Shown one piece after another: positions 53,770 to 61,651 of a stretch of DNA of 64,000 nt. The stretch lies in assembly GCF_037479095.1 (NCBI RefSeq), contig NZ_JBBGZW010000001.1, positions 3,658,001 to 3,722,000 of the forward strand. The letters are read 5' to 3'. Numbering within the stretch: position 1 is the first letter of the stretch; every line of letters begins with the position of its first letter. The notes under the pieces are model-generated. The model was given only the letters and a program-made list of their open reading frames with translations, ran no database searches and was not told the origin of the DNA. The stretch is from Pantoea nemavictus. GTDB lineage: Bacteria; Pseudomonadota; Gammaproteobacteria; Enterobacterales; Enterobacteriaceae. The position numbers and the translations under genes were made by a program.

Positions 53770-54923
53770 TCTACATTTCCGCCTTTGGCATGGTCAATGC
53801 GCTGGGCAATAACCTGGCGCAGATTGCTGTGCAGCTGCAAGCGGGCCGCGCGCCGGGCATGCAGCCGCATGACGGCTGGTTGCAGGCGGGCAAACGCTGC
53901 TGGCTGGGGCAGGTGCAGGGCGAGTTACCGGCAATCCCTGCCGCGTTAGCCGCGCACAACACGCGTAACAATCAGCTGCTGCTGGCGGCGCTGGCGCAAC
54001 TGCGTCCAGCGCTGGAGGCGGCCATCGCGCAATATGGGCGCGATCGCGTGGCGATTGTGCTCGGCACCAGCACGTCCGGCGTGGATGAAGGCGATCGTCA
54101 GGTCGCTGGCGGCTTGCCGGGCTACGATTACCGCATGCAGGAGCTGGGCGATCCGTCGCGCTTCCTCGCCCACTTTTTAGCACTGGAGGGCCCGGCTTAT
54201 ACCATTTCTACCGCTTGCTCCTCCAGCGCGCGCGCAATGATCAGCGGCCAACGTTTGATTGATGCCGGGTTAGTGGATGTGGCGCTGGTGGGCGGCGCGG
54301 ATTCGCTGAGCCGCATGCCGATCAACGGCTTCGCCAGTCTTGATTCGCTCTCGGATCGCCACTGCGCACCCTTTAGCGCCGACCGCGACGGCATTTCGAT
54401 TGGCGAAGCCGCGGCGCTGCTGTTGCTGACGCGGGAGAAGCAGCCGCTGGCGCTGCTCGGCTGCGGTGAGTCATCGGATGCGTGGCACATGTCGGCACCG
54501 CATCCGGAAGGCGTCGGTGCGGAGCGCGCGATGCTGATGGCGCTGCAGCAGGCGGGATTAAAGCCGCAGGATGTCGGTTACATCAACCTGCACGGCACCG
54601 CGACGCCGCTCAACGATCGGGTGGAATCTGCGGTTATCCAGCGGCTATTTGGCGAGCGCGTGCCGTGCAGCTCAACCAAACATCTCACCGGCCATACGCT
54701 GGGCGCGGCGGGCGCCACTGAAGCGGCGCTGGCGGCGCTGATTCTGCAGCAAAATTTGCCGCTGCCGCCGCAGGATTTCTCTGTGGCAGCACGTGATGCC
54801 TCACTGCCGGAATGCGGTTTGCTCACCACGCCACAACCTTTGCAGCGTCCAATCATCGCTTCAAACTCATTTGCTTTTGGCGGGAACAATACCTGCCTGA
54901 TTGTAGGAAAGCCTCATGACTGA
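53766..54923 (+). CDS. apeO: ApeO, ketosynthase of the KS:CLF pair
   Basis: A 385-residue beta-ketoacyl-ACP synthase with the full Cys-His-His triad: Cys151 in STACSSSARA, then LHGTATPLND and KHLTGHTLGAAG. It partners with ApeC in the characterised system and elongates the polyene with malonyl-ACP. Coupled by 4-8 bp overlaps to apeN and apeP. Confidence 0.93.
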   Translation: MIYISAFGMVNALGNNLAQIAVQLQAGRAPGMQPHDGWLQAGKRCWLGQVQGELPAIPAALAAHNTRNNQLLLAALAQLRPALEAAIAQYGRDRVAIVLGTSTSGVDEGDRQVAGGLPGYDYRMQELGDPSRFLAHFLALEGPAYTISTACSSSARAMISGQRLIDAGLVDVALVGGADSLSRMPINGFASLDSLSDRHCAPFSADRDGISIGEAAALLLLTREKQPLALLGCGESSDAWHMSAPHPEGVGAERAMLMALQQAGLKPQDVGYINLHGTATPLNDRVESAVIQRLFGERVPCSSTKHLTGHTLGAAGATEAALAALILQQNLPLPPQDFSVAARDASLPECGLLTTPQPLQRPIIASNSFAFGGNNTCLIVGKPHD

Positions 54924-55404
54924 TTTTCTGCCGGTCGCGGCTTATTTGCCGCACCGCGCGCCGATGCTGCTGCTCGACCGCGCTATCCTGGTCAGCGATG
55001 ACAGCGTGATCTGCGAAGTCAGCATCAACGCTGACGGCGTGCTGGCGCCGTTCCTTACACCACAAGGTGATTTGCCGGCGTGGTACGGCGTGGAGATCAT
55101 GGCGCAAACCATTGGCGTCTGGTCTGGCTTTCATGCCCGCCAGCGCGGCGAGAGCGAGATTCATCCCGGCATGTTGCTCGGTGGACGTGGCTATCGCGCC
55201 AATAGCGCCACCTTTGCCGCCAATAGCACGCTGCGCGTTGAGATGCGTCTGCTGATGCGTGACGACCGGCTGGGCAGCTTCGAAGGGGAGATCCGCTGCA
55301 ACGACGTAATGATCGCCAGCGGGCGGCTGAACACCTATCAGCCTAATCAACAAGAGTTAATTCAATTGCAACAAACGCCGTTAAAACAAGGAGTTCAGCC
55401 ATGA
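54916..55404 (+). CDS. apeP: ApeP, hot-dog dehydratase partner
   Basis: This 162-residue FabA-like hot-dog protein has YLPHRAPMLLLDRAILV near the N-terminus and YGVEIMAQTIGVWSGFHAR in the central helix, with Glu at the catalytic position. In the Xenorhabdus APE system it forms a dehydratase with ApeI. The helix here keeps Glu while ApeI keeps His, which fits a shared active site. Confidence 0.91.
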   Translation: MTDFLPVAAYLPHRAPMLLLDRAILVSDDSVICEVSINADGVLAPFLTPQGDLPAWYGVEIMAQTIGVWSGFHARQRGESEIHPGMLLGGRGYRANSATFAANSTLRVEMRLLMRDDRLGSFEGEIRCNDVMIASGRLNTYQPNQQELIQLQQTPLKQGVQP

Positions 55405-56132
55405 CACGCAGCGTATTAGTCACCGGCGCCAGTAAAGGGATTGGCCGCGCCATTGCGCAACGTCTGGCGCTGGACGGTTTTGAGATTGTGGTGCATTACC
55501 ATCGCGATGCCAGCGGTGCACAGCAAACGCTGGCCGGGATTGAACAGGCGGGCGGACGCGGACGCACCTTGCAGTTTGACGTGGCGCAGCGTGAAACCAC
55601 GCGCAACGCGCTGGAGCAGGATATCGCCACGCACGGCGCCTATTACGGCGTGGTGAGCAATGCGGGTATCACGCGTGATGCGGCGTTTCCGGCGTTGACC
55701 GACGATGAGTGGGACAGCGTAATCCACACCAATCTCGACAGCTTTTACAATGTGATTCATCCGTGCGTGATGCCAATGATTGGCCTGCGCAAAGGCGGAC
55801 GCATTATTACGCTCTCCTCAGTATCGGGAATAATGGGCAATCGTGGTCAGGTCAACTACAGCGCGGCCAAAGCTGGCATTATTGGCGCCACCAAAGCGTT
55901 AGCGATTGAGCTGGCAAAACGCAAAATTACCGTTAACTGCATCGCACCGGGTTTAATTGATACCGGCATGACCGATCTCGAGCCGTTGGTGATTGATGAG
56001 GCGATGAAGCTGATCCCGATGAAGCGCATGGGCGCGGCGGAGGAAGTGGCCGGACTGGCCAGTTATCTGATGTCGGACATCGCGGGCTACGTCACGCGTC
56101 AGGTGATTTCAATCAATGGAGGTATGCTGTGA
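55401..56132 (+). CDS. apeQ: ApeQ, 3-oxoacyl-ACP reductase
   Basis: A 243-residue short-chain dehydrogenase: VLVTGASKGIGRAIA cofactor motif, NAG in VSNAGITRD, the Ser/Tyr/Lys set in LSSVSGIMGNRGQVNYSAAKAG, and the tail GYVTRQVISINGGML. It reduces the beta-keto group after each extension, using NADPH as FabG does. Overlaps both neighbours by 4 bp. Confidence 0.94.
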   Translation: MTRSVLVTGASKGIGRAIAQRLALDGFEIVVHYHRDASGAQQTLAGIEQAGGRGRTLQFDVAQRETTRNALEQDIATHGAYYGVVSNAGITRDAAFPALTDDEWDSVIHTNLDSFYNVIHPCVMPMIGLRKGGRIITLSSVSGIMGNRGQVNYSAAKAGIIGATKALAIELAKRKITVNCIAPGLIDTGMTDLEPLVIDEAMKLIPMKRMGAAEEVAGLASYLMSDIAGYVTRQVISINGGML

Positions 56133-57364
56133 TTCAGCGCGTAGTGGTAACCGGTATGGGTGGCGTAACCGCCTTTGGTGACAGCTGGAGCGCGGTGGCC
56201 GAGCGCATTAAGCAGGGCAAAAATGCCGTGCGTCACATGCCGGAGTGGCAGGTTTACGATGGCTTGCACACGCTGCTGGGTGCGCCGGTGGACGACTTCA
56301 CGCTGCCTGCCCATTACACGCGTAAGCGCATTCGCTCGATGGGTCGCGTCTCGCTGATGGCGACGCGCGCGACCGAACTGGCGCTGGAGCAGGCCGGCTT
56401 GATCGATCATCCGGTGCTGACCAGCGGTGAAACCGGCATTGCCTACGGCTCCTCAACCGGCAGCACCGGCCCGGTGAGCGAGTTCGCCACCATGCTGACG
56501 GAAAAGCACACCAATAACATTACCGGCACCACCTATGTGCAGATGATGCCGCACACCACCGCCGTTAATGCCGGTCTATTCTTTGGCCTGCGCGGCCGGG
56601 TGATACCGACGTCCAGCGCCTGCACATCGGGCAGCCAGGCGATTGGCTACGCATGGGAAGCGATCCGCCACGGCTATCAAACCGTGATGGTCGCCGGTGG
56701 TGCGGAAGAGTTGTGTCCTTCCGAAGCGGCGGTGTTCGACACGCTGTTCGCCACCAGCCAGCGCAACGATGCGCCACACAGCTCGCCTGCGCCGTTTGAT
56801 CAGCAGCGCGATGGTTTAGTGATTGGCGAAGGCGCGGGCACCTTGATCCTCGAGTCGCTGGATCATGCACAGGCGCGCGGTGCCACCATTTACGCCGAGC
56901 TGGTGGGTTTCCACACTAACTGCGATGCCGCGCATATCACCCAGCCGCAGCGCGAAACTATGCAGATTTGTATTGAGCGCGCGCTTAAAACGGCCGATGT
57001 CACGGCGGATCAGATTGGCTATATCAATGCCCACGGCACCGCGACCGATCGCGGCGATATCGCCGAGAGCCAGGCAACGGCGGCGATCTTTGGCCGCAGC
57101 ACGCCAATCTCCTCACTGAAGAGCTATTTTGGCCATACGCTGGGTGCCTGCGGAGCGCTGGAAGCGTGGATGAGCATTGAGATGATGCGTGAAGGCTGGT
57201 TCGCGCCGACGCTGAATCTGACGCAACCGGCAGCGGAGTGCGGTGAGCTGGATTACATTATCGGCGCGGCGCGGCAGGTGGAGACCGATTACATCCAATC
57301 CAATAACTTCGCGTTTGGCGGTATCAACACCTCGCTGGTGTTTAAACGCTGGCGTGATGCCTGA
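56129..57364 (+). CDS. apeR: ApeR, FabF-like ketosynthase
   Basis: A 411-residue ketosynthase with Cys165 in TSSACTSGSQAIG, then NAHGTATDRGD and KSYFGHTLGACG. The characterised ApeR is a homodimer distinct from ApeO:ApeC and is thought to act in early extension. It is the last gene of the operon. A palindromic element follows 6 bp after the stop and may help end the transcript. Confidence 0.93.
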   Translation: MIQRVVVTGMGGVTAFGDSWSAVAERIKQGKNAVRHMPEWQVYDGLHTLLGAPVDDFTLPAHYTRKRIRSMGRVSLMATRATELALEQAGLIDHPVLTSGETGIAYGSSTGSTGPVSEFATMLTEKHTNNITGTTYVQMMPHTTAVNAGLFFGLRGRVIPTSSACTSGSQAIGYAWEAIRHGYQTVMVAGGAEELCPSEAAVFDTLFATSQRNDAPHSSPAPFDQQRDGLVIGEGAGTLILESLDHAQARGATIYAELVGFHTNCDAAHITQPQRETMQICIERALKTADVTADQIGYINAHGTATDRGDIAESQATAAIFGRSTPISSLKSYFGHTLGACGALEAWMSIEMMREGWFAPTLNLTQPAAECGELDYIIGAARQVETDYIQSNNFAFGGINTSLVFKRWRDA

Positions 57365-57369
57365 TATAG

Positions 57370-57541
57370 CAGGTCGCCATAAATGGCGTAATGCTGGTTA
57401 GTTAAGAGATGAAACCCCAATAATCGAGCGCACACGTTGTAGCGGCGCAATTCATTGCGCGATAAATCGCGCCGCTACGGAACGTGCGGTGATTCAATAC
57501 GGGGCTCAACTGATCGGCATTACGCCATTTATGGCGACCTG
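57370..57541. repeat. 172-bp palindromic MITE-like element
   Basis: Positions 57370-57394 and 57517-57541 are perfect 25-bp terminal inverted repeats, beginning CAGGTCGCCATAAATGGCG. Inside, ACCCCAATAATCGAG-type sequence pairs imperfectly with the mirrored half. A central perfect 10-bp pair GTAGCGGCGC/GCGCCGCTAC (57439-57448, 57469-57478) caps the structure. It fills most of the 300-bp gap between apeR and the receptor gene and codes for nothing. No second copy was noticed here. Confidence 0.8.
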
Positions 57542-57586
57542 ATGCAGCTCCTCTCCATTATCTGTGTGGCGAAAGTAGGATTTTTC

Positions 57587-57614
57587 TTGCTTTCGCGCAA
57601 CGACTGCGCATAAT
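57587..57614 (+). promoter_or_regulatory. Promoter of the siderophore receptor gene
   Basis: TTGCTT, a 16-bp spacer and CATAAT lie directly upstream of the Fur box, so bound Fur would cover the transcription start. Confidence 0.55.
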
Positions 57615-57626
57615 CGCAAACCGCAA

Positions 57627-57641
57627 TAATAATGATTATCA
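57627..57641. promoter_or_regulatory. Fur box
   Basis: TAATAATGATTATCA matches the 7-1-7 Fur consensus TGATAATNATTATCA at all but one defined position. It lies 24 bp before the receptor start codon and predicts iron repression. Confidence 0.88.
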
Positions 57642-57664
57642 CTTCGTTTGCATTAGGGGATCCC

Positions 57665-59866
57665 ATGCGCGCTATGCCTTTCAATCCCGGACTGAAACCG
57701 ACGCTGTTGGCCGTAATGGTCAGCGCCGGTTGTTTGCCAGTGATGGCTGCTACTACCAACACCACAACCTCAACTAACGCGAAAAAAGAACAGCAGACGC
57801 TGACCGTGACCGCGACACCGCAAACGGATTTCAAGCCAGGCGGCAATGATTTAGTGCCTGCGTTTCTGGATGGTCAAATCGCCCACGGCGGCCGCCTGGG
57901 CATGCTGGGTGAGCAAAACGCGATGGACGTGCCGTTCAACGTGATTGGCTTCACCTCGAAAATGATTCAGGACCAGCAGGCGCAAACCATCGGTGACGTC
58001 ATGCGCAACGATGCCGGCGTGCAGAATCTGAAAGGCTACGGCAACTTCGCTGAAAGCTATCGCATTCGTGGCTTCAAGCTGGATGGCGATGCTATGACCT
58101 ATGGCGGTCTGGCCGGTATCGTGCCGCGCCAGGTGATGGATGCTTCGCTGATTGACCGGGTGGAAATTTTCAAAGGTGCCAACGCGCTGCTGAACGGTTC
58201 AGCTGAGAGCGGCGTCGGCGGCATGATTAACCTTGAGCCAAAGCACGCTGATGACACGCCACTGACGCGTATCGGTGTGGATTACACCTCCGGTTCACAG
58301 GTGGGCGGCAGCGCCGATATTGGTCGTCGTTTTGGCGACAATAACCAGTTTGGCGTGCGTCTGAATGCGGTCAACCGCGAAGGCGGCACTGAAGTCGACG
58401 GCGAGAAAAAACGTACAACCGCCGCCTCGCTGGGGTTGGATTACCGTGGCGATCGTCTGCGCACCTCGCTCGACGTCGGTTACCAGAAGAAGACCTTCCA
58501 CGATGCGCGCAACGGCATCAACATCAGCGGCATCGATTTCATTCCTGATGTGCCCTCTAACTCGAAAAACTACAGCCAGAATTGGGTGTTCAGCGATATT
58601 GAGTCGGAATTTGGTCTGGCGAAAGCCGAGTACGATCTGAACGATCAATGGACTGCCTATGCCGGCCTGGGTGCGCAGCATACCCATGAAGTGGGCAACT
58701 ACGGTACGCCGAAGATTCTAGATAGCGCCGGTAATGCCACCATCGGCCGTTTCCGTACCAATCGCGTGCAGGACAACATGAGCGGCATGGTTGGCCTGCG
58801 TGGTGATTTCACCACCGGCCCGGTGACGCACAAAGTGAACTTTGGCTATTCGGCGATGACGGCAAATGCGAAAAACAGCTATCGCATGTCATCAGGTAAC
58901 GATGCTGACATCAATATCTACCATCCGCAGGATGTGGCAGAGCCAGACAGCGTGTTCGCCGGTGGCGACAAATTCAGCGACCCGCTGACCACTTACCGTT
59001 CGCGCTCGCAGGGTTATCTGCTGAGCGATACGCTGGGCTTCTTTGATGACACCTTGCTGGCAACGGTGGGCGCGCGTCACCAGAAAGTGGTGGTGCGTAA
59101 CTACGGTTATGACGGCGCGGAAGATACAGCGACACGTTTTGACAGCAGCCGTTGGTTACCGGCGTATGGCTTGCTGTATAAAGCGACGCAAAATATCTCG
59201 CTGTATGCCAACCATACCGAGTCACTGACGCCGGGCACCGCCGCGCCATATACCGCCATAAACTACGGTAGCGTCACCGGCATTGTGCACGCTAAGCAGA
59301 ACGAAGTCGGGGTGAAAGCGGACTTTGGTCGTGTTGGCGGATCGCTGGCGTTGTTTGAAATTAAACAGCCGGTCGGTGTGTTGAATAATTCGATCTACAA
59401 GTTGAATGGCGAGCAGCGTAACCGCGGTGTTGAGCTGAATGTGTTCGGTGAGCCGGTGTTGGGTTTGCGTCTGAACAGCAGCGCCACCTGGATCGATCCG
59501 GATATGACCAAAACCGGCGATAGCGGTCAGGATGGCAAGAATGCCATTGGCGTGCCGCGCTTTACGGCGGCGCTGGGTGCTGAGTATGACATCAAGCCGG
59601 TTGAGGGTTTGACCGCCACGGCATTGCTGAACTACACCGGTTCCCAGTATGCCAACCTGGCAAACACCACCAAGCTGGATGACTACACCACATTGGATCT
59701 AGGTCTGCGTTACCGCATGAAGGTTAACCAGAATGATATGGTGTGGCGCGTGGGCGTTGAAAACGTCACCAATGAGAAATATTGGGCCAACGTGGATGAC
59801 AGCGGCACCTATTTGTCGCAGGGTGAACCGCGTACGGTGAAAGTCTCGCTGAGCTACGATTTCTAA
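57665..59866 (+). CDS. TonB-dependent siderophore receptor
   Basis: A 733-residue outer-membrane receptor starting MRAMPFNPGLK, with AGGGGA upstream; an earlier ATG falls in the Fur box. A signal peptide ends near PVMAAT. A TonB-box-like QTLTVTAT follows, then the plug domain (DVPFNVIGFTSKMIQDQQAQTIGDVM, ESYRIRGFKLDGD, VEIFKGANALLNG) and a 22-strand-type barrel ending in Phe (VKVSLSYDF). It imports an Fe(III)-siderophore across the outer membrane using TonB. The ligand is not clear; it looks closest to the Fiu/FhuE-like receptors. No siderophore biosynthesis genes are near. Confidence 0.92.
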   Translation: MRAMPFNPGLKPTLLAVMVSAGCLPVMAATTNTTTSTNAKKEQQTLTVTATPQTDFKPGGNDLVPAFLDGQIAHGGRLGMLGEQNAMDVPFNVIGFTSKMIQDQQAQTIGDVMRNDAGVQNLKGYGNFAESYRIRGFKLDGDAMTYGGLAGIVPRQVMDASLIDRVEIFKGANALLNGSAESGVGGMINLEPKHADDTPLTRIGVDYTSGSQVGGSADIGRRFGDNNQFGVRLNAVNREGGTEVDGEKKRTTAASLGLDYRGDRLRTSLDVGYQKKTFHDARNGINISGIDFIPDVPSNSKNYSQNWVFSDIESEFGLAKAEYDLNDQWTAYAGLGAQHTHEVGNYGTPKILDSAGNATIGRFRTNRVQDNMSGMVGLRGDFTTGPVTHKVNFGYSAMTANAKNSYRMSSGNDADINIYHPQDVAEPDSVFAGGDKFSDPLTTYRSRSQGYLLSDTLGFFDDTLLATVGARHQKVVVRNYGYDGAEDTATRFDSSRWLPAYGLLYKATQNISLYANHTESLTPGTAAPYTAINYGSVTGIVHAKQNEVGVKADFGRVGGSLALFEIKQPVGVLNNSIYKLNGEQRNRGVELNVFGEPVLGLRLNSSATWIDPDMTKTGDSGQDGKNAIGVPRFTAALGAEYDIKPVEGLTATALLNYTGSQYANLANTTKLDDYTTLDLGLRYRMKVNQNDMVWRVGVENVTNEKYWANVDDSGTYLSQGEPRTVKVSLSYDF

Positions 59867-59876
59867 TCTCCTCCAG

Positions 59877-59898
59877 ACGGGGCGTGCACGCGCCCCGT
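59877..59898 (+). terminator. Terminator after the receptor gene
   Basis: ACGGGGCG, loop TGCACG, CGCCCCGT is a perfect 8-bp stem 10 bp after the stop; TATTT follows. Confidence 0.7.
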
Positions 59899-59996
59899 TA
59901 TTTCTCTGGCAGAAATATTCCTGTAACTTACGGCGCATTGCATTACACTCTGTGCGGCAATCCTGCTCGAAAACTCGCCTTTATGTTTGAGTCATC

Positions 59997-60140
59997 ATGA
60001 GTTCACCTGCACCACCAGACGATCACGATGAACCCTATCGACAGCCGCTCGACGACGCGCTCTTCGCCATTGTGGTACTTGCAGTGACGTCGGTTACGCT
60101 TATAATCTTCGTCCTGATGATTACGCTGTGGATGAGTTAA
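59997..60140 (+). CDS. Small single-pass membrane protein, unknown
   Basis: 47 residues: a charged N-terminus (MSSPAPPDDHDEPYRQPLDD) then one hydrophobic helix (FAIVVLAVTSVTLIIFVLMI) and a short end TLWMS. N-terminal side acidic, so probably exposed to the periplasm or a small subunit partner. No clear ribosome site. It stands 39 bp before a second small membrane-protein gene, which suggests a pair. No homologue recognised. Confidence 0.55.
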   Translation: MSSPAPPDDHDEPYRQPLDDALFAIVVLAVTSVTLIIFVLMITLWMS

Positions 60141-60179
60141 CGTCAGCAACGGGAAACGGAAGCCGGTAAGGAGATGTCG

Positions 60180-60353
60180 ATGGAAGCCAGAGATGACAAA
60201 CTGATCGCCATAATTGGCCTGTTATCCGCCTGCCTGATTGGTGTGGTGTTTCTCTTCACCATGACCTGGCTTACCGATGTGCGGCATCCCGCCGATCCCT
60301 CGCTTGATGTACAAACCTGCCCGCAACAAAGCGTCACCACCCAACACTCTTAA
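60180..60353 (+). CDS. Second small single-pass membrane protein, unknown
   Basis: 57 residues starting MEARDDKLIAIIGLLSACLI. AAGGAG lies 6 nt upstream of this ATG; an ATG two codons earlier abuts it. One hydrophobic helix (residues 9-32) is followed by a hydrophilic tail DVRHPADPSLDVQTCPQQS with one Cys. Its last 4 bp overlap the end of the convergent glycoside-hydrolase-like gene. The good ribosome site makes expression likely. Function unknown. Confidence 0.65.
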   Translation: MEARDDKLIAIIGLLSACLIGVVFLFTMTWLTDVRHPADPSLDVQTCPQQSVTTQHS

Positions 60354-61498
60354 TCTTTTGTCTGCCGGTTCTGCCACTTAATCTGTTGACTGCGCAACTC
60401 CAGCGCCAGCGCCTCATGTAAGGTGCGATTACCGTTGGGATCGCCGAGGCCAAACAGCGCGCCTGGGGAACGCCGATCGTCGGCCCATGCCGGATACTCC
60501 ACCACCGGATAGAGCGAAATCCCTTCCAGCGCCACACCTTGCTCTAGCGCCAATCGCGCTTCTTCACTCACCTGACGCAGCCAGGGCGCGCGCGCATCGC
60601 CTTCGGCGCCGGTTTCCGCCAGGATCATCGGCCGCTGGTAGCGCTGCCAGCACTGCAGCAATAAACGGTGCAACGGTTGCCGCGTGGGATGATCGAGCGG
60701 AATAGTGTCGCCGGAGAAGAACCAATGATTATCCGGATAGTAGTTCAGGCCGAGAACATCGAGAAAATCTTCGCGTCCACCCAGTTCAGGCGCATCGCGT
60801 CCGGCAAGCCAGTCCCAGGCTTCAAACTGGGCCTGATGCTGGGCATCAGCATAAGGTTTGCTGTCGGGATTATCGGGATGGGTTGCAACTTGCACCAGCG
60901 GATCGGTCAGCACAAAGCGCGCATCGGGATAGACCTCACGAATCGCATGCATCGCCGCCAGCGAGGCGCGCACCAGTTGGCGCTTTAGCTCACGCCCGCG
61001 ATCGCTGGCGTAGGGATCGAGCCAGGAGACATCGGCACCCGCCCATGACCAGAATGAAATTTGATTGATCGGTGTGAAAAAGGGTTTTTCAATACCTTCA
61101 TCGCGCATCAGCTGCGCCATGGCGCGTGCGAAACGTTCGAAATGGTCAACAAAACTGGCTTTCCAGATATCAAGGTGATCGGGATAGCCAAAGTGTGCCA
61201 GCTCCCAGATAATCTGCATGTCATGGCGCGCCGCGGCATGCACCATCGGTAGAAAGGTGCGCCAGTCATATTCGTTGGGCACGGCTTCGATCAGGTGCCA
61301 GCGTGCGCCATCGCGCGCGGTGTGCAAACCCTCTCGCGCCAGGGCGGCATAATCCTTCTCCAGCAGCATATCGTGGCCGCTGCTGATCACCATATCCAGC
61401 CGACGTCCGCCCGCGCGACATGCGGTGGAACAGGGAAAACTGCCTTGAAAAAAGCTTCGGAACAGCTGAGGGTGATGGCGCAGGGATTGCTGAGTCAT
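60350..61498 (-). CDS. GH1-like glycoside hydrolase with Gln at the acid/base position
   Basis: From MTQQSLRHHPQLFRSFFQGS the protein has 382 residues; GGAGAGG precedes this ATG. The fold appears to be a (beta/alpha)8 barrel of the beta-glucosidase type (COG2723-like): ARDGARWHLIEAVPNEYDW, IIWELAHFGYPDHLD, DVLGLNYYPDNHW and a nucleophile region MILAETGAEGD. The segment equivalent to TFNEP reads TPINQ (Gln codon at 61061-61063), so the acid/base Glu seems replaced. It may be inactive, act on activated substrates, or be a glycan-binding or transfer protein. The stop overlaps the small gene on the other strand. Confidence 0.72.
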   Translation of the reverse strand: MTQQSLRHHPQLFRSFFQGSFPCSTACRAGGRRLDMVISSGHDMLLEKDYAALAREGLHTARDGARWHLIEAVPNEYDWRTFLPMVHAAARHDMQIIWELAHFGYPDHLDIWKASFVDHFERFARAMAQLMRDEGIEKPFFTPINQISFWSWAGADVSWLDPYASDRGRELKRQLVRASLAAMHAIREVYPDARFVLTDPLVQVATHPDNPDSKPYADAQHQAQFEAWDWLAGRDAPELGGREDFLDVLGLNYYPDNHWFFSGDTIPLDHPTRQPLHRLLLQCWQRYQRPMILAETGAEGDARAPWLRQVSEEARLALEQGVALEGISLYPVVEYPAWADDRRSPGALFGLGDPNGNRTLHEALALELRSQQIKWQNRQTKD

Positions 61499-61651
61499 AA
61501 TCCTCTCCTCACGGTGAACGCCGGATGCAGAACGCTTGGCTAAGTCTAGACTAAATTGACGACGCGCCATTTGGCAGATGAGGAAGGCTCCGATTGCCAT
61601 TTATCGCGCCGATACTAACAATAATAGGTCCACAGCTTTCAGGGATTCACT

